Source of the DNA: Listeria innocua
Lineage (GTDB): Bacteria > Bacillota > Bacilli > Lactobacillales > Listeriaceae
DNA: 64,000 nucleotides
Assembly (NCBI RefSeq): GCF_028596125.1
Contig: NZ_CP117229.1
Span: 914,001-978,000 of the forward strand
Reading direction: 5' to 3'
Below, piece after piece: positions 52,063-61,713 of this stretch (positions within the stretch are counted from its first letter, which is position 1; every line of letters begins with the position of its first letter). The position numbers and the translations under genes were made by a program. Below the pieces are notes generated by a model. It was not told where the DNA came from. It searched no databases and saw only the letters and a list, made by a program, of their open reading frames with translations.

Positions 52063-52674
52063 TTAATAAATTGGCAATGCCGCGAGTAATAAAAAGGCAA
52101 AGGTCAAATGCGACAGATAAACCATGAGAAGGCTCGGGCGATAAGAGTACATCACATTCCATACAAGAGATGCAACAAAAATACCGATGATAGCGGCAAA
52201 ATTACCACTAGGCAACATCATGACCATACATAGTAAGGCGGCAAAAATATTAGAGAACCAATGATTAAAATAATGGTTCAAACGTTTTAATACAAATCCA
52301 CGCCAGAAAATTTCTTCACCGGGGATAATCGCGACAATCAAAAGCAACCATATTACTAAAGAGTGGGTGGAATACTTATTAAATGCAGCTTCTACAGAAT
52401 GTTCTAGACCACCTGGCATTACTTTAATAATAAAGGCACCTATGTAAAAAATAATATAAAGGACAATTCCGGAAAAAATTCCAGGTAAAATGCCTTTAAC
52501 GAACGAAAATTCCTTTTTTAAATCGTCATTAAATATCACAAAACTAAGTAAAAATAACATCCCAGCTCCATATAAATACCAAAAAACACGTGGGAACTGA
52601 TATGTTAATATAACAAGTAGGGCACATAAAATAAGTCCCAATACGAGTTTATAATCAATCTTGATGCTCTTCAA
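52063..52674 (-). CDS. CPBP family intramembrane metalloprotease (CAAX-like)
   Basis: About 203-aa membrane protein with the CPBP motif PGEEIFWRGFVLKRL (Glu-Glu-x3-Arg) and further family regions FNHWFSNIFAALLCMVMML and YLSHLTFAF. Such proteins act as intramembrane proteases, some in bacteriocin self-immunity. The likely start is TTG 52674, 8 nt after GAGGTG, giving MKSIKIDYKLVLG. No toxin or bacteriocin gene is adjacent. Confidence 0.82.
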   Translation of the reverse strand: MKSIKIDYKLVLGLILCALLVILTYQFPRVFWYLYGAGMLFLLSFVIFNDDLKKEFSFVKGILPGIFSGIVLYIIFYIGAFIIKVMPGGLEHSVEAAFNKYSTHSLVIWLLLIVAIIPGEEIFWRGFVLKRLNHYFNHWFSNIFAALLCMVMMLPSGNFAAIIGIFVASLVWNVMYSYRPSLLMVYLSHLTFAFLLLAALPIY

Positions 52675-52818
52675 ATACTTTACACCTCTTCTTAACAAAT
52701 ACTTCTCATACTACTTTAAAACAAATGAAATCGTTTGGCAACAATTAAACAAAAGATAAGATAAAAGTTGTGCAATTTAATAAATCCTATATAATGAAAA
52801 AATAGGAGTGGTTCATAG

Positions 52819-53610
52819 ATGTTAGAAAAAAACTACAAATTTTTACTTTGGGTATATATATTCTGGTTTTTAGGTAGTGTATTGCTAGTTTCTTTACACA
52901 TTATTCCGCCGCGTTTAACAACAATCCAATCGCTATTTTTAGTATTTACTGGAGTTTTTGCAGCAGTTTTCTTTATTATGCAATATGGCAAATGGCTTGG
53001 ATCTGCTATTACACTACTTATTTTTGTTGTCAGTACTTGTATTGAATGGATGCAATTAAGTTATACGGATGAATATATTGGCTCGACGCTAGGCGGGAGT
53101 TTGTACGGTATTCCTATTACGATGGGATTCATTTGGGTCGGAATGATTGCCGGGACACACATTATCGCACGTGAAATCACACTTAAAATCAATGTTGATT
53201 GGATTCGTGGAGGAATTTATTCTTTTATCGCAGCTACGATGGTGATGATTTTTGAAGTCTTAATTGAACCAATCACAATGCAATCTAAACAACTATATAT
53301 TACGCAAAATGGTTTTACGATCTTACAGCTATCTGATTTTATAAATTGGTGGCTCTTAGGCCTGATTTTACATTTAATGATTTATTTTATTTTAAGTTTA
53401 ACGGATAGTTGGGAACGACTTAAATATCCAGATTTAAAATCAGAAATTGTCATCGTTTATTGGATTATTATCGCTTTCTTTGTCTTTTTATCGTTCTATC
53501 TTGATTTATGGACCTCGATTGCTATTATTATTGTTTCAAATATTATTTTTACAGCTTGTTATTTCTTTAGCCTTGAAAAAGAAACGAAGACTACAAAGAA
53601 ATCCGAGTAA
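52819..53610 (+). CDS. CruF-like carotenoid biosynthesis membrane protein
   Basis: 263-aa polytopic membrane protein with about seven helices. The region IEWMQLSYTDEYIGSTLGGSLYGIPITMGFIWVGM resembles the carotenoid biosynthesis (CruF/DUF422) pattern, which I use as a tentative assignment. It faces a CrtN-like gene. GGAGTGG precedes the ATG. Listeria is not known to make carotenoids, so the function may be different. The family call is moderate, not certain. Confidence 0.6.
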   Translation: MLEKNYKFLLWVYIFWFLGSVLLVSLHIIPPRLTTIQSLFLVFTGVFAAVFFIMQYGKWLGSAITLLIFVVSTCIEWMQLSYTDEYIGSTLGGSLYGIPITMGFIWVGMIAGTHIIAREITLKINVDWIRGGIYSFIAATMVMIFEVLIEPITMQSKQLYITQNGFTILQLSDFINWWLLGLILHLMIYFILSLTDSWERLKYPDLKSEIVIVYWIIIAFFVFLSFYLDLWTSIAIIIVSNIIFTACYFFSLEKETKTTKKSE

Positions 53611-53640
53611 TCAGCTAATCGATTACTCGGATTTCTTTTC
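53599..53640. terminator. Bidirectional terminator between the CruF-like and CrtN-like genes
   Basis: AAATCCGAGTAATC pairs perfectly with GATTACTCGGATTT, loop AGCTAATC... centred at 53617. Confidence 0.85.
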
Positions 53641-55089
53641 TTTTTGCAAAAATTTCTTGGTAGCAATTTGTGCGTTTTCAATAATGAAAGGGAGGGAGCT
53701 ACTAGACATGGCTCCAGCTCCGACAACAAATAAGTTCTTAAACTTAGGTGACTTTTTCGCAGGATGTAAGAAACCTTGTTGATGCCATAAATGTTGTAAA
53801 CCGAATATTGCCCCGTATTTTACATGATATTTTTCTTCCCAATCAGTTGGAGTAATAATATATTCTTCTTCAATATAATCCTCTAAATCAGGAATCTCTA
53901 ATCTCGCCTTTACCGTATCTAATATTAATTGACGGAATGCAGGTGTTTGTTCTTTCCAATCAATGCCACTAGTAGTATTTGGAGCAGAAACCATAATCCG
54001 AACGCTTGAATGATTCATTGGCGCCATTGTGTTATCCGTGGCTGAAGGATTAGTTATATGAATCGCTAAGTCTTTAGAAAGGATTTTTTTATGGATGGTA
54101 TTATTCGCAAATTCTCGGTAATTATCTGGAAAAATAATGGATTGATGTGAAAAGGGAAGCACTGTTTTCAAACCAAGATACAACATAAAAGCAGAAGAGG
54201 AGTATTCTTTTTCTTTCTCCTTTACTTTCGTGTTACTTGTTAACGAATAAATAAAATCCAAATTAGTAAAGTAATAATCAGCTTCAATCGATTGTCCGTT
54301 AGCAAGAGTTGCACTAGTAATTTCTTTTCCATTCGTTTCAAAGGAGGTTACTTCAGAATTAAAGTAGAATTTCCCTTTATTTTCCATAACGACTTGTTGC
54401 ATCGCTTCGACAATTTTATTTTGACCACCGATTGGATGAAAAGTGCCGAAATAATACTCAGAAAAAGGAATAATACTATATGCTGCTGGAATATCCCATG
54501 GTGACATTCCTAAATAACGCATTTGTAAGGAAAAAGCGATACGAAGATATTTGCTATTAAAATATCTGGCCAAATCATCCATTAAAGATCGCCCAAGCGT
54601 GAGACTTGGAAGTGCGCGTATTGTAGTTGGTCGAAAGAAATCAAATAAGGAACTGTAGTTAAATTGATTAAGCGGCGAAATATAAAGCATTTTTTTCGTA
54701 TTTTCTCTCATAAAACGATCAAATCCATCTTCTTCACCAGGAAAGTAAGTTTTAATAACTGTTTTTGTTTCAGAATAATCGCTATAAAGCGGAAAAGTAA
54801 TATCTTTAAAATAAAGCGTGTGTATTGGATTGATTGGTAAAAGGGAAACATAATCTAAAATATTACGGTTACAATCCATAAAAAGAGAAGTTAATACATG
54901 CGTCATTGTTAAAGCGGAAGGTCCTACATCAAATGAATATTTACCCATTTTATGCAGTGCAGTTCTACCACCAATACGGTCATTTTTTTCATAGATGCTT
55001 ACTTGATAGCCGAGTTGACTTAAAAGCATACCAGTAGCTAAACCACCCGGACCTGCTCCAATAATGGCAATTTTCTTTTTACTTTCCAC
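53623..55089 (-). CDS. CrtN-like FAD-dependent phytoene desaturase family protein
   Basis: 488-aa flavoprotein of the carotenoid desaturase/oxidoreductase family. N-terminal ADP-binding IIGAGPGGLATGMLLSQLGYQVSIYEKNDRIGGR and the C-terminal FAD motif KNLFVVGAGAMSSSSLPFIIENAQIA are present, as is GPSALTM. It could desaturate or oxygenate a polyene or another hydrophobic substrate. It converges on the CruF-like gene, which supports a shared pathway. Confidence 0.82.
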   Translation of the reverse strand: MESKKKIAIIGAGPGGLATGMLLSQLGYQVSIYEKNDRIGGRTALHKMGKYSFDVGPSALTMTHVLTSLFMDCNRNILDYVSLLPINPIHTLYFKDITFPLYSDYSETKTVIKTYFPGEEDGFDRFMRENTKKMLYISPLNQFNYSSLFDFFRPTTIRALPSLTLGRSLMDDLARYFNSKYLRIAFSLQMRYLGMSPWDIPAAYSIIPFSEYYFGTFHPIGGQNKIVEAMQQVVMENKGKFYFNSEVTSFETNGKEITSATLANGQSIEADYYFTNLDFIYSLTSNTKVKEKEKEYSSSAFMLYLGLKTVLPFSHQSIIFPDNYREFANNTIHKKILSKDLAIHITNPSATDNTMAPMNHSSVRIMVSAPNTTSGIDWKEQTPAFRQLILDTVKARLEIPDLEDYIEEEYIITPTDWEEKYHVKYGAIFGLQHLWHQQGFLHPAKKSPKFKNLFVVGAGAMSSSSLPFIIENAQIATKKFLQKEKKSE

Positions 55090-55192
55090 ATTAAAACGCT
55101 CCTTTTCCCGTTTTTAAACATATAAAAAACGCAAAAACATAAAGCATTGTTAAACGAAAATGCTTTACTTTTGCGCAGTTAGAAATAATTTT

Positions 55193-55402
55193 TTATTCTT
55201 CTGTCTCTTCTTCGTCTTCTTCTACAGAATGAATAATTTGATAATTTTTGTGATTTACCACTGTTTTTTCTTCAATACCTAAATCTTTAAAATTTTCCAT
55301 ATAAGTTAAGTCGACAATAACAGAATTTTCGTTGAGCTTTTCAACAATTCCTGTTAAGCCATCCTTAAATTCAATAATGTCTCCAACATGTGCCTTTGCC
55401 AT
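55193..55402 (-). CDS. DUF2187 (YkvS-like) KOW-containing small protein
   Basis: 69-aa protein opening MAKAHVGDIIEFKDGLTGIVEKLNENSVIVDLTYMENF, a KOW-like beta fold, with an acidic C-terminal tail (EEDEEETEE). The DUF2187 family is present in many Bacilli; function unknown. I use the ATG at 55402 after AAGGAG; a longer reading from 55462 has no RBS. Confidence 0.85.
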   Translation of the reverse strand: MAKAHVGDIIEFKDGLTGIVEKLNENSVIVDLTYMENFKDLGIEEKTVVNHKNYQIIHSVEEDEEETEE

Positions 55403-55770
55403 TGTTATCACTCCTTCAATTTTCGGTGTTGCGTTTATCTTGATGAAAAAGAATGTATGCATTTTTGAACCTTCCTTAAATTCTGCACTAAAAACCTATT
55501 AAAATCAACTATAAGCCTTTAAAAAGTGCATTTTAAATCAAAAATGCAACAATTTAGTGACAAAATTATAGAAAACGCTCCCTTTCTTCCAGTTGTAAAA
55601 GAACGAAAGAAGCCGTAATAGAAAAAAACATTCTAAAAAATTTTTAATCAAATAGTTGTAACAATAGGTAAAACATGGTACTCTTTTTAATTGAGGGATA
55701 GTCTTTTTTGCTGAAAATTTTTCGGCTTAAAAGGTTACAACAAATTTCTTTACAAAGGAGAATGTAAATT
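55403..55770. other. 368-nt gene-free stretch upstream of ptsH
   Basis: AT-rich spacer between divergent genes. It holds the minus-strand leader of the DUF2187 gene, the ptsH promoter at 55656-55684 and an 86-nt ptsH leader. No further ORF of clear quality or structured RNA was recognised. Confidence 0.6.
55656..55684 (+). promoter_or_regulatory. ptsHI promoter
   Basis: TTGTAA (55656-55661), a 17-nt spacer and TACTCT (55679-55684), with a TG one base upstream of the -10. Confidence 0.6.
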
Positions 55771-56037
55771 ATGGAACAAGCAAGTTTTGTAGTAATCGAT
55801 GAAACAGGAATTCACGCACGCCCAGCAACTCTATTGGTGCAGGCTGCAAGTAAATACAGCTCTGACGTTCAAATTGAATACACTGGCAAAAAAGTAAATC
55901 TTAAATCAATCATGGGTGTTATGTCCCTTGGTATTGGTAAAGGCGCTGACATCACTATCTATACTGAAGGTAGCGACGAAAAAGAAGCAATTGAAGGACT
56001 AACTGAAGTTCTTAAGAAAGAAGGATTGGCTGAATAA
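55771..56037 (+). CDS. ptsH: Phosphocarrier protein HPr
   Basis: 88-aa general phosphocarrier of the PTS. The active-site His15 lies in [10 protein letters not shown] and the regulatory Ser46 in [12 protein letters not shown], the HPr kinase site used with CcpA for catabolite control. AAGGAGAATG precedes the start. The stop TAA and the ptsI ATG share a base, so translation is coupled. Confidence 0.98.
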
Positions 56038-57755
56038 TGGCTAAAGAGTTGAAAGGTATCGCAGCATCTGATGGGATTGCCATTGCGAAAGCTTATCTGC
56101 TCGTTGAACCTGATCTTTCCTATGAAAAAACTGAAGTTACGGATGTTGAAAGTGAAGTAAAACGTTTTGAAAGCGCGTTAGAAGTTTCTAGAACAGAACT
56201 TTCAACGATTCGTGAAAAAGCAGCTAAAGACTTAGGCGAAGATAAGGCACAAATTTTTGACGCGCATCTTCTAGTTTTAAACGATCCTGAATTAACAGGA
56301 CCAATTGAAGAAAGCATCAAAAATGCTAAAACGAATGCAGAAACAGCTTTACAAGAAACGACAGACATGTTTATTGGTATGTTTGAATCTATGGACAACG
56401 AATACATGCGTGAACGTGCAGCTGATATTAAAGATGTACGCAAACGTGTTCTTTCTCACTTACTAGGTGTGACTATTCCAAATCCAGCTTTAATTGATGA
56501 GGAAGTAGTTGTTGTCGCAGCTGATTTAACGCCTTCTGATACCGCACAACTTAACCGTAAATTTGTTAAAGGTTTTGTGACGGATATTGGTGGTCGTACT
56601 TCGCATTCTGCTATTATGGCACGCTCTCTTGAAATTCCAGCAGTAGTTGGAACAAAAGAAGTAACTGCTAGCGTAGCGAAAAACGATATTGTTATTATTG
56701 ATGGTTTGGAAGGTAATGTTATCATCCACCCAACAGAAGAACAAATCGCTCACTATGAAAAAATTAAATCTGATTTTGCTTTACAACAAGCAGAATGGGA
56801 AAAACTTAAAAATGAAAAAACAGTTTCTAAAGACGGCGTTCACGTTGAGCTTGCAGCAAACATCGGAACTCCGAATGATTTAGAAGGTGTCATTTCTAAT
56901 GGCGGGGAAGCAGTTGGACTTTATCGTACAGAATTCTTGTACATGGGTCGCGACAATTTCCCAACAGAAGAAGAACAATTCGAAGCGTATAAAGCAGTAG
57001 TTTCTGGTATGAACGGAAAATCTGTGGTAGTTCGTACATTAGATATTGGCGGCGATAAAACGTTACCTTATTTAGAACTTCCAGAAGAAATGAACCCATT
57101 CCTAGGATTCCGTGCGATTCGTCTTTGTTTTGCGAATGAAGAATTATTCCGTACACAACTTCGCGCTCTACTTCGCGCAAGTGTATATGGTAACTTAAAA
57201 ATTATGTTCCCGATGATTGCAACAGTAAATGAATTCCGCCAAGCGCGCGATATTTTACTAGATGAAAAAGCGAAACTAAAAGCTGCTGGAACAGAAGTAT
57301 CTGATTCCATCGAACTTGGAATTATGATTGAAATTCCTGCTGCTGCAGTTTTAGCTGATCAATTTGCAAAAGAAGTTGATTTCTTCTCAATCGGAACAAA
57401 TGACTTGATTCAGTATACAATGGCTGCTGACCGTATGAATGAACGCGTTTCTTACCTTTACCAACCATACAATCCATCTATTTTACGCTTAGTAAAAATG
57501 GTAATTGATGCTTCTCATAAAGAGGGCAAATGGACTGGTATGTGTGGGGAAATGGCTGGAGATCAAACGGCTGTACCACTTCTTTTAGGCTTAGGCTTAG
57601 ATGAATTTTCAATGAGTGCTTCAAGCATTCTTAAATCTCGTTCGTTAATCAAACGTTTAGATCAATCTGAAATGGTTAAATTAGCGGAAGAAGCTTTAAA
57701 TAAATCTACAGCAGAAGAAGTTGTAGAATTAGTTGAGAAATATACTGCAGAGTAA
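56037..57755 (+). CDS. ptsI: PTS enzyme I
   Basis: 572-aa phosphoenolpyruvate-protein phosphotransferase, the first enzyme of the PTS. The active-site His is in [21 protein letters not shown], the PEP-binding section includes [22 protein letters not shown] and FRAIRLC, and the catalytic Cys is in GMCGEMAGD. It is the second gene of ptsHI and ends at a strong terminator. Confidence 0.98.
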   Translation: MAKELKGIAASDGIAIAKAYLLVEPDLSYEKTEVTDVESEVKRFESALEVSRTELSTIREKAAKDLGEDKAQIFDAHLLVLNDPELTGPIEESIKNAKTNAETALQETTDMFIGMFESMDNEYMRERAADIKDVRKRVLSHLLGVTIPNPALIDEEVVVVAADLTPSDTAQLNRKFVKGFVTDIGGRTSHSAIMARSLEIPAVVGTKEVTASVAKNDIVIIDGLEGNVIIHPTEEQIAHYEKIKSDFALQQAEWEKLKNEKTVSKDGVHVELAANIGTPNDLEGVISNGGEAVGLYRTEFLYMGRDNFPTEEEQFEAYKAVVSGMNGKSVVVRTLDIGGDKTLPYLELPEEMNPFLGFRAIRLCFANEELFRTQLRALLRASVYGNLKIMFPMIATVNEFRQARDILLDEKAKLKAAGTEVSDSIELGIMIEIPAAAVLADQFAKEVDFFSIGTNDLIQYTMAADRMNERVSYLYQPYNPSILRLVKMVIDASHKEGKWTGMCGEMAGDQTAVPLLLGLGLDEFSMSASSILKSRSLIKRLDQSEMVKLAEEALNKSTAEEVVELVEKYTAE

Positions 57756-57763
57756 GCTCTGAT

Positions 57764-57799
57764 GAAGACCTAGACAAATTTCTTTGTCTAGGTCTTTTT
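57764..57799 (+). terminator. Terminator of ptsHI
   Basis: AAGACCTAGACA pairs with TGTCTAGGTCTT, followed by T5. Confidence 0.92.
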
Positions 57800-57867
57800 A
57801 TATTGTGAAAAAAGGGTGTGCAAAGTATAATTAAAAATACAGTTAGCTTAAAAAGGAGGCAACAAGA

Positions 57868-58902
57868 TTGGTTATCTATTCATTAGCAGGATTTTTTCTT
57901 CTGCTTTTCATTGTTTTATCTTTTATAGATAGACGAAGAATAAGTAACGGGATTGTTTTAACACTTGCACTATTTTTCTCTTTACTTTCCCTTATTTACG
58001 TTACTCTTTCAAACGGGAACGAGTTGTTTGTTTCAATTATGAGTACGGTGTTGATTTTACTGTTCTTACTTATTCCATTTTTTATAATTGGACTTGCAAC
58101 AACACTAATTATGAATGGGCGTTTAATGTTAAAACGGGAAGGACGAAAACTCGCTAATATGCTACCGTTATTTATTGGCTTAGTTATCGTCATTTTATTT
58201 ATTTTTTGGTTCGGTAGTATTTTGAAAAACGGCAGCCCGATACTTGGAATGGTTGTAGTATTTGTAATGGCATTTGTAGGATATTTTTCGTTTTTATTTT
58301 TATCATTTCTTCTATCAACGTTCCTATATCAATTCAATTTCCCAAGATATAATCAAGATTTTCTTATTGTGCTTGGTAGTGGCTTGATTGATGGGGATAG
58401 GGTGCCACCGTTACTTGCGAGCAGATTAAATCGTGCTATCGCGTTCTATGAGAAACAATATGACAAAAAAGGGAAACGCGCTACTTTCATCGTTTCGGGT
58501 GGACAGGGCGCAAATGAGACGGTCTCAGAAGCAAGAGCGATGCGTGACTATTTAATTAGTAAAGGTATTGATGAAAACTTCATTATCATGGAAGACAAAT
58601 CGGTTAATACACTTCAAAATATGCAATTTTCAAAAGCAAAAATGGATGCAATTATGCCGACATATAACAGTTTATTTTCGACTAATAACTTTCACCTTTT
58701 CCGAGCAGGTTTATACGCAAGAAAAGCTGGTCTGAAAAGTCAGGGGATTGGTGCAAAAACAGCACTTTATTATATGCCAAATGCCTTGATTCGAGAATTT
58801 ATTGCGATTACCGTAATGTATAAAAAAGTTCATTTGATACTACTTGGCTTAGTTGTATTGTTCTTTGTATTTTTAGCGATAATTGGTATTACATTTAGGT
58901 AG
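57868..58902 (+). CDS. DUF218/YdcF-like membrane protein
   Basis: 344-aa protein with four or five N-terminal TM helices and one at the C-terminus, flanking a DUF218 (SanA/YdcF-like) domain: FLIVLGSGLIDGDRVPPLLASRLNRAIAFYEK, TFIVSGGQGANETVSEARAMRDYLISKGI and EDKSVNTLQNMQFSKAKMDAI. The family binds nucleotide-like ligands, and some act at the cell envelope. It starts at TTG after AAGGAGG. It is 12 nt from the next gene. Confidence 0.85.
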   Translation: MVIYSLAGFFLLLFIVLSFIDRRRISNGIVLTLALFFSLLSLIYVTLSNGNELFVSIMSTVLILLFLLIPFFIIGLATTLIMNGRLMLKREGRKLANMLPLFIGLVIVILFIFWFGSILKNGSPILGMVVVFVMAFVGYFSFLFLSFLLSTFLYQFNFPRYNQDFLIVLGSGLIDGDRVPPLLASRLNRAIAFYEKQYDKKGKRATFIVSGGQGANETVSEARAMRDYLISKGIDENFIIMEDKSVNTLQNMQFSKAKMDAIMPTYNSLFSTNNFHLFRAGLYARKAGLKSQGIGAKTALYYMPNALIREFIAITVMYKKVHLILLGLVVLFFVFLAIIGITFR

Positions 58903-58914
58903 GAGGTTTTTTAG

Positions 58915-59775
58915 GTGGAAAAAATAGGTTTTGTTGGTACTGGCGTGATGGGGTCAAGCATGGCTAAACATCTTCTTGAGGCTGGCTATGAGGTGCATAT
59001 TTATACGCGTACGAAAGAAAAAGCAGAAGCACTTCTTAGTCAAGGGGCGCTATGGGAATCTGATCCGGGCTCACTAGGAGCTAAAGTGGATATCTTAATT
59101 TCAATGGTTGGCTATCCAAAAGATGTAGAACAACTATACTTAGGTGAAAATGGTTTCTTAGATAATTTGAAAGCAGGTTCTGTTGCGATTGATATGACGA
59201 CCTCCTCACCTGCATTAGCTAAAAAAATTGCTGAAGCGGGCCACGAAAAAGGGCTAGGTGTACTTGATGCACCAGTTTCAGGCGGTGATATTGGAGCAAA
59301 AAATGGAACACTTGCGATTATGGTTGGTGGAGCAGAAGATGTATTCTTAAAAGTGAAACCGATTTTTGAAATTCTTGGTAGCAGTGTGATATTACAAGGA
59401 GATGCTGGCTCTGGCCAACATACAAAAATGGTAAATCAAATTGCAATTGCTTCTAACATGATTGGTGTGACAGAAGCGATTATTTATGCAGAAAGAGCAG
59501 GACTTAATCCTTCGCGCGTTCTTGATTCTATTTCAGGTGGAGCAGCAGGAAGTTGGTCACTTACAAACTTGATTCCACGGATACTAGAAGATGATTTTTC
59601 ACCAGGATTCTTTATTAAACATTTTATTAAAGACATGGGAATTGCTTTATCTGAAGCAAAACAAATGGGGTTAGAGCTTCCCGGGCTTACCTTGGCTGAG
59701 AAAATGTATCAGACTTTGGCAGAACAAGGCTTGAGCGAGGAAGGCACACAGGCGCTCATTAAATATTATCGGTAA
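58915..59775 (+). CDS. 3-hydroxyisobutyrate dehydrogenase-like (YkwC-like) oxidoreductase
   Basis: 286-aa NAD(P)-dependent beta-hydroxyacid dehydrogenase. The Rossmann motif is IGFVGTGVMGSSMAKHLLEAGYEVHIYTRT, DAPVSGGDIGAKNGTLAIMVGG follows, and the catalytic Lys is in GSGQHTKMVNQIAIASNM. Substrate (3-hydroxyisobutyrate, tartronate semialdehyde or similar) is not determined. It starts at GTG after AGGAGG. Confidence 0.88.
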   Translation: MEKIGFVGTGVMGSSMAKHLLEAGYEVHIYTRTKEKAEALLSQGALWESDPGSLGAKVDILISMVGYPKDVEQLYLGENGFLDNLKAGSVAIDMTTSSPALAKKIAEAGHEKGLGVLDAPVSGGDIGAKNGTLAIMVGGAEDVFLKVKPIFEILGSSVILQGDAGSGQHTKMVNQIAIASNMIGVTEAIIYAERAGLNPSRVLDSISGGAAGSWSLTNLIPRILEDDFSPGFFIKHFIKDMGIALSEAKQMGLELPGLTLAEKMYQTLAEQGLSEEGTQALIKYYR

Positions 59776-59777
59776 AT

Positions 59778-59818
59778 AAAGAAACACCCGCTAACTAATT
59801 TAGCGGGTGTTTCTTTAT
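59778..59818. terminator. Bidirectional terminator
   Basis: AAAGAAACACCCGCTAA pairs perfectly with TTAGCGGGTGTTTCTTT, loop CTAAT. Confidence 0.92.
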
Positions 59819-60960
59819 TTTGCTAAAAATTGAGCCATCCGATCTAACGCTTCTGCAAGGTTATTAACGGAAGTAGCATAAGAAAGTCGGAAGTAACGGT
59901 CACCTTTTTCAGAAAAAGCATTTCCTGGTACGACAGCTACTTTGGCTTCTTCTGCGAGTCTAACAGCCCAATCAAAGGAGTTTTCAGTTATGTCATCTGG
60001 CAGTTTTACAAAGAAATAGAAAGCTCCATCAGGTGGGATGACTTTAAAGCCCATTTTTTCTAAGCGATCTTGTGTGAAGTTTGCTCGTGTTTTATATTCC
60101 GTGCGCATTTGGAACGCATCGTCTTTTCCGTTTGTAATGGCTTCTAAGGCTGCTTTTTGAGAAATTGAGCTGGCGCATGTCACCGAATATTGATGAATTT
60201 TCAGCATTTCGGTAGTGATTATTTCTGGGGCTAGTAGGAAGCCGATTCGCCAACCAATCATTGCATGCGATTTAGATAGGCCATTGATTACAATTGTTTG
60301 ATCACGGAGCATTGGTGCAATACTTACGTGCTCTTCATGGTACGTTAATTCACTATAAATTTCATCTGCAATAACGAAAATACCTGTTTCTTTTAAAACT
60401 TCTGCTAGATCTCTTAGTTCTTGTTTAGAAAGTGAGACACCAGTTGGGTTAGACGGATAAGGAATAATAAGTGCTTTCGTTTTTGGTGTAATATGTGCTC
60501 GTAATTGTTCTGGCGTTAATTTGAAATTGGATTCCGTTGTATCTACTTTGACCGGGCGGGCTTTATTTAGTGTTATAAGTGGTTCATACCCAGGATAAAT
60601 TGGGTCAGGTAAGATAACTTCATCACCTGGCTCTAAGATAGTTTGCAGCGCGACTGAAATAGCCTCTGTAGCACCTACTGTAACGATGATTTCTTTATTA
60701 CTATAAGTTAGGTCATATTTCTCCTCAAAGTACGAAGAAGCTGCTTCAAGTAGTTCTGGCATACCTGCATTTGGTGTGTAATTGGTGAAATTTTCTTGAA
60801 TGGCGGTGATGGCTGCTTGTTTTACATGCTCTGGTGTTGGAAAATCAGGTTCCCCAAGTGTTAAACGAATCATATCAGGAATACCAGTAACTCTTGTGTT
60901 AAATGTTCTGATACCACTAACTTCAATGTCGCGCAATTCTGGTCGAATGGATTTGGTCAT
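59815..60960 (-). CDS. patA: PatA-type aminotransferase (N-acetyl-LL-diaminopimelate transaminase)
   Basis: About 381-aa PLP fold-type I aminotransferase. The PLP Lys is in INGLSKSHAMIGWRIGFL, with IIPYPSNPTGVSLSKQEL and VIADEIYSELTYHEE upstream. By similarity to Bacillus PatA it acts in the acetylase branch of diaminopimelate/lysine synthesis, the same route as DapH at the window end. I use ATG 60960, 6 nt after AAAGGTG; the GTG at 60969 is part of that site. Confidence 0.88.
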   Translation of the reverse strand: MTKSIRPELRDIEVSGIRTFNTRVTGIPDMIRLTLGEPDFPTPEHVKQAAITAIQENFTNYTPNAGMPELLEAASSYFEEKYDLTYSNKEIIVTVGATEAISVALQTILEPGDEVILPDPIYPGYEPLITLNKARPVKVDTTESNFKLTPEQLRAHITPKTKALIIPYPSNPTGVSLSKQELRDLAEVLKETGIFVIADEIYSELTYHEEHVSIAPMLRDQTIVINGLSKSHAMIGWRIGFLLAPEIITTEMLKIHQYSVTCASSISQKAALEAITNGKDDAFQMRTEYKTRANFTQDRLEKMGFKVIPPDGAFYFFVKLPDDITENSFDWAVRLAEEAKVAVVPGNAFSEKGDRYFRLSYATSVNNLAEALDRMAQFLAK

Positions 60961-61119
60961 TTTTGTCACCTTTCTTTATAAGAAAATCCCGTGAAAATCA
61001 GGTGGGAGTAAGCTTCATAATTTCATTCCATTATAGCTTAAAAAGGGAGAAAAGCAAAATATCTGAAAATATTACTAAAAAGCCTTGCACTTTTATTTAG
61101 AATGCTATAAGATAGTTTT

Positions 61120-61138
61120 AATAATGATAATCATTTTC
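61120..61138 (+). promoter_or_regulatory. Fur box of the small gene at 61180
   Basis: AATAATGATAATCATTTTC matches the 19-bp Fur consensus GATAATGATAATCATTATC at 17 positions. It lies about 42 nt before the start codon, downstream of a TTGCAC (61085-61090) / TATAAG-like promoter. Confidence 0.88.
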
Positions 61139-61179
61139 AGTTAGAAATGATTGGTTGAATGTGGAAGGGGCCACCGGAT

Positions 61180-61401
61180 ATGACTAAACCAGGTAAATAC
61201 GAAGCTCTCTTTTTTCCAACAAAAGACGGCTTGCTAAAAATACATGCTTACGGCTTTAATCCCTGTGGTTCATGGGGGGAAGTATTTGCTACAATTGGCG
61301 ACCAAACGATTTGTGTTAAAGGATTTAATCGCCATAAAACAATTGTTCGAGCAACAAAAATGATTATAAGTGCTACGGCAAACCGAAAAAATGAATTTTA
61401 A
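61180..61401 (+). CDS. Small Fur-regulated hypothetical protein
   Basis: 73-aa protein (MTKPGKYEALFFPTKDGLLKIHAYGFNPCGSWGEVFATIGDQTICVKGFNRHKTIVRATKMIIS) without a membrane helix or signal. It has two Cys and a basic C-terminal half. I do not recognise a family. I recall this gene among Fur-repressed Listeria genes; the operator supports that. I use ATG 61180, 9 nt after AAGGGG. Confidence 0.75.
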   Translation: MTKPGKYEALFFPTKDGLLKIHAYGFNPCGSWGEVFATIGDQTICVKGFNRHKTIVRATKMIISATANRKNEF

Positions 61402-61406
61402 TTATC

Positions 61407-61449
61407 AAAGACTGTAAAAAAGATAAATACTTTTTTATAGTCTTTTTTT
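61407..61449 (+). terminator. Terminator of the Fur-boxed gene
   Basis: AAAGACTGTAAAAAAG pairs with CTTTTTTATAGTCTTT, followed by T. Confidence 0.85.
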
Positions 61450-61713
61450 GAGATAAAATAAGCATGAAAATAGAACAAATCGTGTCATTCTGGTTAATTT
61501 AAAATAATTTCTTTTTCTGAATATTTCCAGAACCCTTGCGTTATACGTGCGGTTTGCGATAAAATTTGGTAGTATAGTGAAAGAAATAAGATATGGCGAA
61601 AAAACCAGATATGAGGAAATATGTAAAAAAGCATTGCCACGCGCGTATTACAATTACAGCAAGGTAGCAAATTTTTTGCACGTCAGATGGTGGATTTGAG
61701 AGGAGAGTATAAG
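61450..61713. other. 264-nt spacer before ykuJ-like gene
   Basis: AT-rich. It contains a TATAGT-like -10 near 61574 without a well placed -35 and no strong hairpin. I see no gene or known RNA in it. Confidence 0.5.
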
